Below, piece after piece: positions 17,336 through 27,872 of a stretch of DNA of 64,000 nucleotides. The stretch's first letter is position 1. Each line of letters begins with the position of its first letter. Under the pieces are notes generated by a model that was given only the letters and a program-made list of their open reading frames with translations, was not told where the DNA came from and did no database searches. The stretch covers positions 1,302,001 through 1,366,000 of the forward strand of contig NZ_QXQB01000002.1 in the NCBI RefSeq assembly GCF_003605435.1. Direction: 5' to 3'. A program made the translations under genes and the position numbers. This DNA is from Paenibacillus pinisoli. Its GTDB lineage: Bacteria > Bacillota > Bacilli > Paenibacillales > Paenibacillaceae.

Positions 17336-18874
17336 TTATTGGCCAAGCAATGTCGAGCCTGTCATCTCAGCCGGCTTCGCCAGACCAAGCAGGTCCAGCA
17401 TCGTCGGCGCGATATCCGCCAGGATGCCGCCATCGCGCAGCGCTGCGCCTTCTCTCGTTACAATCAAAGGCACCGGATTCGTCGTATGCGCCGTATGCGG
17501 ACGGCCATTCTCGTCGAATACCATATCCGCGTTGCCGTGGTCCGCTGTAATGATGCAGACGCCGCCTTTGGCAAGCACCGCTTCCACGACTTTGCCCAGG
17601 CACTCGTCCGTCGCTTCTACCGCTTTGATCGTCGGCTCCAGCATGCCGGAGTGGCCAACCATATCCGGATTGGCGAAGTTCAGGATGATCGCGTCATGCT
17701 TATCCGCTTCAATCTCGCGTACGGTGGACTCTGCCAGCTCATACGCGCTCATCTCAGGCTGAAGGTCATAGGTTGCAACCTTCGGCGAATTGATCAGCAC
17801 GCGCGTCTCGCCTGGAAGCTCCTTGTCGCGGCCGCCGCTGAAGAAGAACGTAACATGCGGGTATTTCTCCGTCTCCGCTGTACGAAGCTGTGTCTTGCCG
17901 TTCTGCGCAAGCACTTCGCCCAGCGTGTTGTCGAGATTCTTCGGCGAGTAAGCAACATAGCCGCCTACCGTCTCGCTGAACAGCGTCAGGCAGACGAAAT
18001 GCAGGCCTACCGGATGGTTCGCGCCGCGATCGAAACCGCGGAAGTCATCGTTCGTGAACACTTGCGACAGCTGAATGGCGCGGTCAGGACGGAAGTTGAA
18101 GAATACAACCGCATCTTCGGACTCCACCAGACCTACCGGCTTGCCGTCTGCGCCTACGATTACCGTCGGCATAACGAATTCATCATATACGGATTTCTCG
18201 TACGATTCAACTACCGCCTGCACAGGGTCAACGTATTGAGGTCCTTCGCCGTACACCATTGCGCGGTAGGACTTCTCTGTACGCTCCCAGCGCTTGTCGC
18301 GGTCCATTGCATAGTAGCGGCCTTGGACCGTAGCAATGCGGCCTACGCCAAGCTCTTCGATCTTCGCTTGAAGCTGCTCGACATAGCCCTTCGCGCTATC
18401 CGGCGATACGTCGCGGCCGTCGAGGAACGCGTGGATGTAAACATCCGTCAAGCCTTCCTTCTTCGCCAGCTCCAGCAGCGCGAACAAGTGAGCGATGTGG
18501 CTGTGAACGCCCCCGTCGGACAACAGTCCATACAGATGAAGCTTCTTGCCTCTCGACTTCACATGATTGACAGCTCCCAGCAGCGTCTCGTTCTCAAAAA
18601 ACTCGCCATCACGGATCGACTTGCTGATGCGAGTCAGATCCTGATACACGATGCGGCCTGCGCCGATGTTCAGATGGCCCACTTCGGAGTTGCCCATCTG
18701 GCCTTCCGGCAAGCCTACAGCTTCGCCGCATGCTGTCAGCGTCGTGTGAGGGTATTGCGCCATGTAACGGTCGTAGTTCGGCTTGTTCGCTTGTGCAACC
18801 GCATTGCCCGTTACATCGTCGCGAAGACCGAATCCGTCCATAATAATCAGTGCTACCGGTTTGCGGGAGGCCAT
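17336..18874 (-). CDS. gpmI: Phosphoglycerate mutase, 2,3-bisphosphoglycerate-independent
   Basis: 512 aa, standard length. It interconverts 3- and 2-phosphoglycerate with two Mn ions. Visible: N-terminal [12 protein letters not shown], the phosphoserine motif [39 protein letters not shown], and the C-terminal metal ligands in DHGNADMV and [10 protein letters not shown]. It begins one base after the tpiA stop codon, and the gap to eno is 64 nt. Confidence 0.97.
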   Translation of the reverse strand: MASRKPVALIIMDGFGLRDDVTGNAVAQANKPNYDRYMAQYPHTTLTACGEAVGLPEGQMGNSEVGHLNIGAGRIVYQDLTRISKSIRDGEFFENETLLGAVNHVKSRGKKLHLYGLLSDGGVHSHIAHLFALLELAKKEGLTDVYIHAFLDGRDVSPDSAKGYVEQLQAKIEELGVGRIATVQGRYYAMDRDKRWERTEKSYRAMVYGEGPQYVDPVQAVVESYEKSVYDEFVMPTVIVGADGKPVGLVESEDAVVFFNFRPDRAIQLSQVFTNDDFRGFDRGANHPVGLHFVCLTLFSETVGGYVAYSPKNLDNTLGEVLAQNGKTQLRTAETEKYPHVTFFFSGGRDKELPGETRVLINSPKVATYDLQPEMSAYELAESTVREIEADKHDAIILNFANPDMVGHSGMLEPTIKAVEATDECLGKVVEAVLAKGGVCIITADHGNADMVFDENGRPHTAHTTNPVPLIVTREGAALRDGGILADIAPTMLDLLGLAKPAEMTGSTLLGQ

Positions 18875-18875
18875 A

Positions 18876-19667
<792 letters not shown>

Positions 19668-20852
19668 TTACTTGTCGTTCAGTGCCACTACGCCTGGAAG
19701 GACTTTGCCTTCCATGAATTCCAGGGAAGCGCCGCCGCCAGTGGAGATGAAGTCCATTTGGTCAGCCAGGCCGAATTTCTCAGCCGCTGCTGCAGAGTCG
19801 CCGCCGCCGATAACCGTGTAAGCCGAAGTCTCAGCAGTCGCTTGCGCTACTGCGCGCGTGCCATGGGAGAATGGCTCGATCTCGAATACGCCCATTGGTC
19901 CGTTCCATACAACCAGCTTGGAGTTTTTGATCACGTCTGCATAAAGTTCACGCGTCTTAGGACCGATGTCGATGCCTTCCCACTCAGCAGGAATGCCGTC
20001 AACGTCTACGATTTGCGTGTTTGCGTCAGCGCTGAAGTCGTCAGTTACAACAATATCTACTGGAATGTAGAAGTTTTTGCCCAGCTTTTTCGCTTTTTCG
20101 ATGAACTCAAGCGCCAGGTCCAGCTTGCTGTTGTCCACCAGGGATTTGCCGATTTCATGGCCTTGCGCTTTGAAGAATGTATAGGACAGACCGCCGCCGA
20201 TGATGATGTTGTCTGCGATCTCCAGCATTTTGTCGATAACTGCGATTTTGTCTTTAACCTTCGAACCGCCTACGATCGCCGTGAACGGACGCTCTGGGTT
20301 GTTCAGCGCTTTGCCAAGCACTTCAAGCTCTCTCTCCATCAGCAGGCCGGATACGGCTGGCAGAATGTGAGCGATGCCTTCTGTGGAAGCATGAGCGCGG
20401 TGAGCGGCGCCGAAAGCGTCGTTAACGAACAGGTCAGCCAGCTTGGCAAAAGCTTTCGCAAGCTCTGGATCGTTGCTCTCTTCGCCCGGGTAGAAACGCA
20501 CGTTTTCAAGCAGAAGCACATCGCCGTTCTCCATAGCGGCTACTTGAGCTTCTACTGCCTCTCCGATGGCTTCGTTCGCTTTCGCTACCGGCTTGCCCAG
20601 CAGTTCCGACAGGCGCACAGCGGATGCTGTATGGCGAAGCTCTTCAACAACTTGTCCGTTCGGACGGCCCAGGTGGCTCGCCAGAATGACTTTTGCGCCT
20701 TTTTCGATCAAATAGTTAATCGTTGGAAGCGTCTCGCGGATACGCTTGTCATCCGTGATTTTGCCGTCTTCCAGCGGCACGTTGAAGTCAACGCGGACGA
20801 ATACACGCTTGCCTGCCAGTTCTGCTACGTCACGTACACTCTTCTTGTTCAT
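19668..20852 (-). CDS. pgk: Phosphoglycerate kinase
   Basis: 394 aa. Transfers phosphate from 1,3-bisphosphoglycerate to ADP. Signature [18 protein letters not shown], substrate-binding [23 protein letters not shown], and the C-terminal [13 protein letters not shown] nucleotide loop. GGGGAGGATTTCAACC precedes the ATG at 20852; a longer open frame reaches 20978 but crosses the intergenic hairpins and is rejected. Confidence 0.97.
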   Translation of the reverse strand: MNKKSVRDVAELAGKRVFVRVDFNVPLEDGKITDDKRIRETLPTINYLIEKGAKVILASHLGRPNGQVVEELRHTASAVRLSELLGKPVAKANEAIGEAVEAQVAAMENGDVLLLENVRFYPGEESNDPELAKAFAKLADLFVNDAFGAAHRAHASTEGIAHILPAVSGLLMERELEVLGKALNNPERPFTAIVGGSKVKDKIAVIDKMLEIADNIIIGGGLSYTFFKAQGHEIGKSLVDNSKLDLALEFIEKAKKLGKNFYIPVDIVVTDDFSADANTQIVDVDGIPAEWEGIDIGPKTRELYADVIKNSKLVVWNGPMGVFEIEPFSHGTRAVAQATAETSAYTVIGGGDSAAAAEKFGLADQMDFISTGGGASLEFMEGKVLPGVVALNDK

Positions 20853-20919
20853 GGTTGAAATCCTCCCCAATAGTGGTTGTCTGCCGGCATATCGGCCATA
20901 TCTATCTCTATAAAGCAAA

Positions 20920-21016
20920 GGGCGCCCCTTCTCTCTAAAGGAAGGAACGCCCATAGGTCTGGCCCTGCGAGGGCGCAAACCAAGGGCCGAAGCTCTTACG
21001 TAAGGAGCCGCGGCCC
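20920..21016 (-). terminator. Two hairpins between gapA and pgk
   Basis: Hairpin one, 20984-21016, pairs GGGCCG-GGCTC with its complement around a CTTACGTAAG top. Hairpin two, 20920-20952, pairs GGGCGTTCCTTC with GAAGGGGCGCCC and is followed on the minus strand by TTTGCTTTA. Together they look like a partial terminator or an RNA-processing and stabilising block that would let gapA mRNA exceed pgk mRNA. Confidence 0.55.
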
Positions 21017-21031
21017 ATCAGCTTTCTTTCC

Positions 21032-22048
<1,017 letters not shown>

Positions 22049-22144
22049 CTAAGCGTTTTTGGATATTGCTATAAAAAATATATTTCAAGACGTGTCCCGG
22101 CGGCTGCCTCGGCAGGCCGTTCTCCGTCATGATGCCTTATTCAT

Positions 22145-23176
22145 CTAGTTCTCTTCCAGAAGACCGGCCATCTCCAGCGCCGCAGCTTCATCGGTAACCA
22201 GCACGTCGTTATGGCCGAATCGCATCACTGCCGCGATCGCCTCGCCCTTATTCTTGCCTCCGGCGACGCCAATCACTAATTCAGTGTTAACGATATCCTC
22301 GAGCCGTAACCCTACGGTCTGCATTTGGTGAACGACGGCTCCGCTTCGGTCAAAATAAAATCCGAATGCTTCTGCCAGCGCGCCCTCCGCCTCGATCTCC
22401 GCTACGACTTCGCTGTCCAGCTTCCGTCTTCTAGCCATAATCATGGCGTCTCCGATTCCATGCACGACAACTCGCGCGCTTCGGATCACATCCACAATCT
22501 CCCGAATGTTGGGCTCTTGCATCAAGGAAGCGAAAGCTTCTTCGCCCAAGTGGTCCGGCACATGCAGCAGCCGGTAATGTCCGCCTGTCCGCTTCGCCAT
22601 CGTCGAGGCCAGCGTATTCGCCTGATAATCCAGACTCTCGCCAAGACCGCCTCTTGCCGGTACGAACCAGATATCCTTCATGGCAGTCGTTGTGGTCAGC
22701 TGATTGGCTACCTGGGCTATGGTCGTGCCCCCGGTTACCGCTACGACATCCTTCGGCTTCAGCGCTCCGCGAAGCACCTGGCATGCCGCCCGCCCGAGCT
22801 CGCGCTTCGTCTGAATCGACGTCTCGGAATCACCTTGCACAATAATGACCCGCGATAGCCCGAATGCCTTGCGCAGCTTCTCCTCCAGCTCGGACAAGCC
22901 GAACATCGACTTGTACAGAGGCTCCAGCTGTTCCAGTGCACTGCGGCCTTGCTCGCTGATCCGCATGCCTGCCGTATGAATCTCCAGCAAGCCTTGCTCC
23001 TTCAGGAAATCGGTCTCTGCCCGAAGCACTCTCTCCGTCATATCCAGCGCATTTGCCAGCGTACGGCGGCCGATCGTGTCCGATAGCATCACCTGATGCA
23101 GGATCATGTACCTCTTCCGCATGACTTCCAGAAGATCCGGCACAAGCTGCTGCTGCAGTTCAATGAGCTGTCGCAT
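22145..23176 (-). CDS. cggR: Central glycolytic genes regulator CggR (SorC family)
   Basis: 343 aa. An N-terminal winged helix-turn-helix (TIGRRTLANALDMTERVLRAE) is followed by the SorC/DeoR-like sugar-binding domain (VIIVQGDSETS, VVAVTGGTTIAQVA, GGLGESLDYQANTLAS, VVHGIGDAMIMARRRK). In B. subtilis CggR blocks its own operon by sitting just downstream of the promoter, and fructose-1,6-bisphosphate releases it. The operator and promoter pattern found at 23234-23303 agrees with that arrangement here. Confidence 0.95.
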   Translation of the reverse strand: MRQLIELQQQLVPDLLEVMRKRYMILHQVMLSDTIGRRTLANALDMTERVLRAETDFLKEQGLLEIHTAGMRISEQGRSALEQLEPLYKSMFGLSELEEKLRKAFGLSRVIIVQGDSETSIQTKRELGRAACQVLRGALKPKDVVAVTGGTTIAQVANQLTTTTAMKDIWFVPARGGLGESLDYQANTLASTMAKRTGGHYRLLHVPDHLGEEAFASLMQEPNIREIVDVIRSARVVVHGIGDAMIMARRRKLDSEVVAEIEAEGALAEAFGFYFDRSGAVVHQMQTVGLRLEDIVNTELVIGVAGGKNKGEAIAAVMRFGHNDVLVTDEAAALEMAGLLEEN

Positions 23177-23233
23177 CTCTTATCCTTCACTCCATCGGTC
23201 ATTTAGCATATGGGAGTCGAATGAATCGTTTGG

Positions 23234-23269
23234 GACCGAAATCGTCCCGCAGGTTCATTTTAAGTCCCA
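23234..23269 (-). promoter_or_regulatory. CggR operator
   Basis: On the minus strand two half-repeats, TGGGAC-N6-TGAA and CGGGAC-N6-GGTC, occur with exactly 20-bp periodicity. The B. subtilis CggR site is CGGGAC-N6-TGTC-N4-CGGGAC-N6-TGTC, so spacing matches and the right half is nearly perfect. It lies immediately downstream of the -10 box, the roadblock position. Confidence 0.8.
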
Positions 23270-23274
23270 CCTTT

Positions 23275-23303
23275 ATTTTAACGAAAACAAGAGCAGCCTG
23301 CAA
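23275..23303 (-). promoter_or_regulatory. Promoter of the cggR-gapA-pgk-tpiA-gpmI-eno operon
   Basis: On the minus strand: -35 TTGCAG (23303-23298), 17-bp spacer, -10 TAAAAT (23280-23275), directly abutting the CggR operator. Confidence 0.75.
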
Positions 23304-23368
23304 GAGTCGAATCCCATTTGAAAACGATTTCCGACACCTTTTTCACAAATTTAATTTTTCCAGCCTGC

Positions 23369-23397
23369 TTGCTTTCACCGCATGAATATCATATAAT
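23369..23397 (+). promoter_or_regulatory. Promoter of tRNA-Arg
   Basis: TTGCTT (23369-23374), 17-bp spacer, TATAAT (23392-23397), 25 bp before the mature tRNA 5' end. Confidence 0.8.
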
Positions 23398-23422
23398 CAT
23401 CTACGCTACTGTTTTTTGAGAT

Positions 23423-23497
23423 GCGCCCGTGGTCCAATGGATATGACGTAGGCCTCCGGAGCCTGAGATCTAGGTTCGATTCCTAGCGGGCGCGCCA
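23423..23497 (+). tRNA. tRNA-Arg (anticodon CCG)
   Basis: 75 nt with encoded CCA. The acceptor GCGCCCG pairs with CGGGCGC, the anticodon loop is CTCCGGA (anticodon CCG, reading CGG), and the T arm is CTAGG-TTCGATT-CCTAG. It is a single tRNA gene with its own promoter and terminator. Confidence 0.96.
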
Positions 23498-23511
23498 CTA
23501 TAGGAATCACA

Positions 23512-23544
23512 AGCCGCTTAGCTGATGCTGAGCGGCTTTTTATT
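23512..23544 (+). terminator. Terminator of tRNA-Arg
   Basis: Stem AGCCGCT-AGC / GCT-AGCGGCT with a TGAT loop, followed by TTTTATTG. Confidence 0.85.
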
Positions 23545-23590
23545 GTTTTCCTGCCCTGCAGGCATCAGGAAATCTCTCCATTTATATCAA

Positions 23591-23780
23591 TCCATTAAGT
23601 TTTACGAGATGTAATTGGCGCAAAGTTATTAGTAAGGGCAGTAAGCTGGCTTATTTTGATTTGAAAGGATTATGGCTGGCCTTAAATGTGGAAGAAGGCA
23701 TTCCTCGTAATGAAGTCCAGCATTCAACTACACATATAGCTTTTACAGTAGCTAGCCTTAAGACGAGTTTAATGCTGTAA
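23591..23780 (+). pseudogene. Decayed fosB-like fosfomycin thiol transferase
   Basis: The reading frame is broken but clear: SIKFYE (23591 onward), then after a frameshift DVIGAKLLVR, and after another frameshift GSKLAYFDLKGLWLALN, VEEGIPRNEV and STTHIAFTV, ending at a TAA at 23778-23780. This matches the N-terminal half of FosB/glyoxalase-fold metallothiol transferases, which add bacillithiol or cysteine to fosfomycin. At least two frameshifts are present and the C-terminal half is gone, so it is non-functional. No intact start codon remains. Confidence 0.7.
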
Positions 23781-24428
23781 CGGAAATGAGCGACTTTAAT
23801 CGGGCATATTGCCGTGAATTTTCATTTTAACGGAACTAGATGACGCTATTTAGCGATTAATCCAGTAAAATCACGGTTTTGGCGCTAATAAGGTCGCCTG
23901 TTTCCGTTATAACTTCAAAATCGCGTTTTGGAAGGATATAAGAGCTGTCACTTCCGTTACGTTGGAAGCAGGACAGCAGAGCAGCCGCACATCTGAGCAT
24001 CAGGGCAGCAAGACAGCAGAGCAGCCGCACATCCGAGCTTCCAAAAAGCAAAAAAGATTAAATTCGAGTATAGCCTAAGCCCGAAGGTCAGACACCTGAC
24101 GGAACAGCTAATTGAATATCCCGATTGCTTAAAGCCGAAAAGCCCACTGCGATACCTACAAGGATGCTCGTCCATCTGTAAGCCAAATTAAACGGGCAGC
24201 CCATGAAATAACTGCTGACAACCGAGGCGCTGCCCGATATTTGAATATGGTGTTAGATGAAGTATCAGAAAATACTGATCGCCCATACCCCTGCTCGGAA
24301 TAGATACATATGATCACCTCGGCCATAGCTTGCGCCGATCTCTTGCAATTTATCGCATAACCGATCTCTTTCGCATGATAGAAGAAAGAGCATACGCGCC
24401 CTGCGCATGCCCTCTCTCTTTGATCGGA
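23781..24428. other. Gene-free degenerate region with short repeats
   Basis: No intact gene. A 27-bp direct repeat starting GACAGCAGAGCAGCCGCAC occurs at 23972-23998 and 24012-24038 (one mismatch, 40-bp period). On the plus strand an open remnant at about 24040-24191 reads LTEQLIEYPDC and LKPKSPLRYLQG before a TAA; it has protein-like composition but no recognisable family or start. An inverted repeat CGGGCAGC / GCTGCCCG lies at about 24193-24238. A terminator for the metallophosphoesterase gene is at 24384-24421. Confidence 0.45.
24384..24421 (-). terminator. Probable terminator of the metallophosphoesterase operon
   Basis: AAAGAG-GCATGCGC pairs with GCGCGTATGC-CTCTTT across an AGG loop on the minus strand, with a TCTTC tail. 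The T-run is weak. Confidence 0.5.
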
Positions 24429-25346
24429 TTATCCTCTCGGGTACAGAATCTCATACCGGGCCGATTCCACCCACGCAGCGTTGGCAAAATCTCTGCCGCG
24501 CACCAGCACGCGATTCTCATATACATCGACAAACAACCCTTGGCTACCGTCCTTATGCTGGTCCTCATCCGTCCATAGATAAGCGGTGGAGACAGCGTTC
24601 ACCATCGCAGGAAGCTGGCCGTCGCCATCGTAATACGTATGGCCCGCTTCCAGCTCCCAATGCGTATGCCCAGTGAAAAGAATCGCTTGAGGATAACCTG
24701 CCAGCACTGCGCGCAGCTCCTCATCCTCTTCTACGCCATGCCATTGCTGCTCTTCATAGGAGCCAGCCACTGTATTTTTGAGCGGTTGATGCAAGAAGAT
24801 AAAGATCGGCCTTCCGGAAGCAGCCTTCTCCTCCAGCTTGTTCTTCAGCCAGCGCAGCTGCTCCTGCGACAAGGAGCAATGAATCTTGAGATTCTTCTCC
24901 GTCCCCAGGAAGATGAAGCGATGCCCTTCAATATCATGCGCATGATAAGGGCCAGGCGTGCCGGTGCTGAACAAGAACCTTCCGATCCGGTCCTCCCATA
25001 CGCCGAGGCCAACATCATGATTGCCCGTCGTCATGATCATCTCTGGCAGCTCGCTTCTATGACTCTCCCATATCCGCCAGAACTGCGCGAATTCATTCGG
25101 GAAGCCGTGATCCGTCACATCGCCGACATGCATTATTCCCTTTGACTGCGGGGCCAGCGCCTTGATCTGCTGCAGCGCATTGTCGAAATTCCGATTATGC
25201 GTATGCTCCGCATCCTCCGTGACATGCGTATCCGTAATAACCTGGAAGGAAAACAGCGGCGCTTCGGCAGCCGCCCTCGCCGCCTCCGTCTTTGCCTGTT
25301 CCATCACCGTTCCCCCATTCACTGCCGAGAGTCCATTGTTATCCAT
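24429..25346 (-). CDS. Metallophosphoesterase (calcineurin-like phosphodiesterase)
   Basis: 305 aa, cytoplasmic by sequence. The five metal-binding blocks of the calcineurin-like fold are complete: ITDTHVTE (D-x-H), HVGDVTDHG (GDxxD), TTGNHDVG (GNHD), IFIFLHQPL (H) and LFTGHTHWE (GHxH). Relatives of this size include GpdQ- and CpdA-type phosphodiesterases, so a phosphodiester substrate is likely. GGGAGG precedes the ATG. It is the last gene of a six-gene operon (permease, permease, binding protein, HAD, SMR, this gene), 21 nt after the SMR gene. Confidence 0.9.
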   Translation of the reverse strand: MDNNGLSAVNGGTVMEQAKTEAARAAAEAPLFSFQVITDTHVTEDAEHTHNRNFDNALQQIKALAPQSKGIMHVGDVTDHGFPNEFAQFWRIWESHRSELPEMIMTTGNHDVGLGVWEDRIGRFLFSTGTPGPYHAHDIEGHRFIFLGTEKNLKIHCSLSQEQLRWLKNKLEEKAASGRPIFIFLHQPLKNTVAGSYEEQQWHGVEEDEELRAVLAGYPQAILFTGHTHWELEAGHTYYDGDGQLPAMVNAVSTAYLWTDEDQHKDGSQGLFVDVYENRVLVRGRDFANAAWVESARYEILYPRG

Positions 25347-25367
25347 GCCGCATTACCTCCCTGATCA

Positions 25368-25712
25368 TCATCCATGACCTTTGCTGCTTATATTCAAGCC
25401 GATGACGCCCGCCACAATAACTCCAATCCACAAGAGCGAGGACAGCGACATTTTTTCCTGAAACACGAAATATCCGAATATCGCGATCAGCACGATGCCT
25501 ACTCCTGACCACACCGCATAGACGACGCTTACCTGCAAGTAGCCCAGCGCAAAGTTCAGGCAAGTGAAGCTCGCTCCGTAAAACAGAAACATCAGAATGG
25601 ACGGCAGCCATCTGGTGAAGCTTTCTGAAAATTTCATGCTGATGGTGCCCGATACTTCCAGCACAATTGCAATCGCCAGCAGCAGCCATCCCATTCCGGC
25701 ATCAGTCTTCAT
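25368..25712 (-). CDS. Small multidrug resistance (SMR) family exporter
   Basis: 114 aa, four membrane helices. The key SMR glutamate is present in helix 1 (LLLAIAIVLEVSGTISMKFSE), and helix 3 has the conserved YAVWSGVGIVLIAIFGYFVF. Such proteins export quaternary cations or guanidinium in exchange for protons. The ATG at 25712 overlaps the HAD gene stop by 11 nt (ATGAAGACTGA) and has GGAGG 9 nt upstream. Its coupling to a phosphatase and an ABC importer is unusual and may point to export of a cationic breakdown product. Confidence 0.92.
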   Translation of the reverse strand: MKTDAGMGWLLLAIAIVLEVSGTISMKFSESFTRWLPSILMFLFYGASFTCLNFALGYLQVSVVYAVWSGVGIVLIAIFGYFVFQEKMSLSSLLWIGVIVAGVIGLNISSKGHG

Positions 25713-26481
25713 CTTGCTTATCCTCCACGGACAAATCGTCCATAGAGCGGATCGTGATATCCGCATGCGGCAGCTGTGCCTTATGGTTCGAATGAATATC
25801 TCTTATTCCAATAGCGAGGCCTGCACCTGCGGCCTTCGCCATCTTCATATCCCCATCCGTATCGCCGATCACGACGACACGCTCAGGCTGAACAGACAGC
25901 TCATGGCAGGCGAGCAGCACCAGGTCAGGGAATGGTTTGCCCCGCACCGCAAGATCGGTGCCGATGCAAGCTTCGAACAGATGGCGAATGCCCAGCCACT
26001 CCAGATGCTTCTCCGCCGCTATCGTCTCATCTGCTGTCACGACTGCGAGCTTAAGACCTGCTGCGCGGCATCGTTCCAGAAACGGCAGCACATGAGGAAG
26101 CAGCCGGACTGCCCGTTCTTCCTCAATAGCCTGATCCGCTGCGCGCTTGCCATCCAGCGCGGCTTCTCGAGCCTCGCCCCAGGATAAGCCGTTCTCATAT
26201 CCTTGCCATGCCATTATGGCTGTAATATCCTCCACGGTGCCCATTGCAAGCGGCCCGCTTCGATCATAATCCACTATCGTCCCGTCTTCTCCGTGGCGCG
26301 TGCCAAGCAGTCCTTCCAATACCGATTGTTCATTCGGCAATCCCAGCCTGCCGGAGCAGGAAGCGAGCAGCTGCTCGCTCCACTTCCCCCACGTGTAGGC
26401 AAAATCCATCAACGTGCCATCTTTATCGAACAAGATGGCGTCAAAGCGGCTGCCGATATCTGCTACCACTGCTTGCGGCAT
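25702..26481 (-). CDS. HAD family hydrolase (phosphatase)
   Basis: 259 aa. Motif I is FDKDGTLMDF (DxDGT nucleophile), motif II VVTADE, the lysine in GKPFPDLVLLA, and motif IV VVIGDTDGDMKMAKAAGA. A helical cap lies between about residues 30 and 120. Similar to phosphoglycolate-phosphatase-like monoester phosphatases; the substrate is not determinable from sequence. It starts 13 nt after the binding-protein gene and overlaps the SMR gene. Confidence 0.88.
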   Translation of the reverse strand: MPQAVVADIGSRFDAILFDKDGTLMDFAYTWGKWSEQLLASCSGRLGLPNEQSVLEGLLGTRHGEDGTIVDYDRSGPLAMGTVEDITAIMAWQGYENGLSWGEAREAALDGKRAADQAIEEERAVRLLPHVLPFLERCRAAGLKLAVVTADETIAAEKHLEWLGIRHLFEACIGTDLAVRGKPFPDLVLLACHELSVQPERVVVIGDTDGDMKMAKAAGAGLAIGIRDIHSNHKAQLPHADITIRSMDDLSVEDKQDED

Positions 26482-26494
26482 TTGCCCTCTCCTC

Positions 26495-27820
26495 CTACTT
26501 GTTCGATCGATCCAGCTCGCGCTGTGCGGTCTCCTTCGCTTCCTTCAGCGCCTGCCCTGCCGGAACGTTGCCGATCTGCACCTTGTCCGCCGCGATTTTC
26601 AGCGCATCAACGATTTTGCCGCCCGTCGGATCCTGGAATGGCATCGAGGCATGCGCCGCTTGCTTGAGCGGTACTGTAATTTGCGGATTTTTCTTGCTGA
26701 ATTCCACCATCGCCGGATCGTCCAGCGCAGATTGGCGCACCGCGATATAGCCTGTATTCATCGACCAGAACGCTGTATTCTCAGCGCTCATGAAGAAGCT
26801 GAACCATTTGAAAGCCGCTTGCTGCTGCTTGGCATCCGCCAGCGCCGGAATACCGGCCATAATCGCGCTTGCTACCGGCTTGCCAGGGCCTTTGCCTTCC
26901 CAGCCCGGCTGCTCCATAGCCGCTACGATGCCAAAGTCCAGATCGCCTTGGTCGCCGGAGGAACCTGTATAACCTGCCGCATTGCCTTTCATTACATCGT
27001 CAATCGTTTTGTACCAGTACTCCCAGCCTTGGCCGCCGGAGTGAATGCGCATAATGCCGTCTTCATGAATCCATTTGCGGAAGGAGTCCCACGTCTCGAT
27101 CCATTCCGGCGAATCCACCAGCACCGTTTTGCCGTCTTCGCTAATGACGCGGCCGCCCTTGCCGTATACCGCATCCATCATGTTCTCCGCGCCCCACATC
27201 GGCTCCCAGCCGTAGAACGTCGTTTTGCCGCCTTCCTTCACCGTCATCGTCTTCGCAGCTTCCGCCAGCGCTTCCCAAGTCGTCAAGTCTTCCGGCTTGA
27301 TATTATGCTTCTCCAGCGCATCTTGGCGGTAGTACATCACTTGCGTCGTGCCGTACATAGGAAGGAAATATTGCTTTCCGTCCACTACACCTTGCTCCAG
27401 GAACGTGGAGATTACATCATCTTTATTGAAATCCGCTTGTCCTGCGAGCAGCTCATCCAGCGAAGCATAGTAGCCCTTGCGCGCCCAGTCCACGTTGGAG
27501 GACAGCACCGCAGCAGGCACCTTGCCGGATGCGATTGCCGCTTGAAGCTTTTTCTCCGTCTCGGAGTAATCGGCTTGTACAACGGGCTTTACAATGACCT
27601 CGTTCTGGGAAGCGTTGAATTTATCGATAAGCACTTGCATATTCTCGCCAAGCTTGCCGCCAAGCCCGTACCAGAACTCGATCGTAACCGGTTCGGCAGC
27701 AGCCGGAGGAGCATCGCTGTCTCCTTGAGAAGCAGGCTTGCCCCCATTTCCCTGATTGGCGCCGCATGCGGACAGTACAAGAATCGAAAGCAAAATTACT
27801 CCGGATAGCCATTTTTTCAT
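26495..27820 (-). CDS. ABC transporter substrate-binding lipoprotein, UgpB-like
   Basis: 441 aa. A lipoprotein signal peptide (MKKWLSGVILLSILVLSAC, lipobox LSAC) anchors it outside the membrane. The mature part follows the family-1 solute-binding pattern and resembles UgpB (IEFWYGLGGKLGENMQVLID near the start and a Gly/Ser-rich AAGYTGSSGDQG loop where UgpB contacts its ligand). UgpB binds glycerol-3-phosphate and glycerophosphodiesters; this assignment is by eye and a sugar ligand remains possible. It lies 52 nt after the second permease gene. Confidence 0.85.
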   Translation of the reverse strand: MKKWLSGVILLSILVLSACGANQGNGGKPASQGDSDAPPAAAEPVTIEFWYGLGGKLGENMQVLIDKFNASQNEVIVKPVVQADYSETEKKLQAAIASGKVPAAVLSSNVDWARKGYYASLDELLAGQADFNKDDVISTFLEQGVVDGKQYFLPMYGTTQVMYYRQDALEKHNIKPEDLTTWEALAEAAKTMTVKEGGKTTFYGWEPMWGAENMMDAVYGKGGRVISEDGKTVLVDSPEWIETWDSFRKWIHEDGIMRIHSGGQGWEYWYKTIDDVMKGNAAGYTGSSGDQGDLDFGIVAAMEQPGWEGKGPGKPVASAIMAGIPALADAKQQQAAFKWFSFFMSAENTAFWSMNTGYIAVRQSALDDPAMVEFSKKNPQITVPLKQAAHASMPFQDPTGGKIVDALKIAADKVQIGNVPAGQALKEAKETAQRELDRSNK

Positions 27821-27872
27821 TGTCTTAAATGCTCCCTTCGAATGGTTGAACCTTTAATAGATGGATGCAGCT

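Noticed and set aside
20852..20978. Extended N-terminus for phosphoglycerate kinase
   Set aside because: It would translate through the intergenic hairpin; the internal ATG with its ribosome binding site gives the standard protein.
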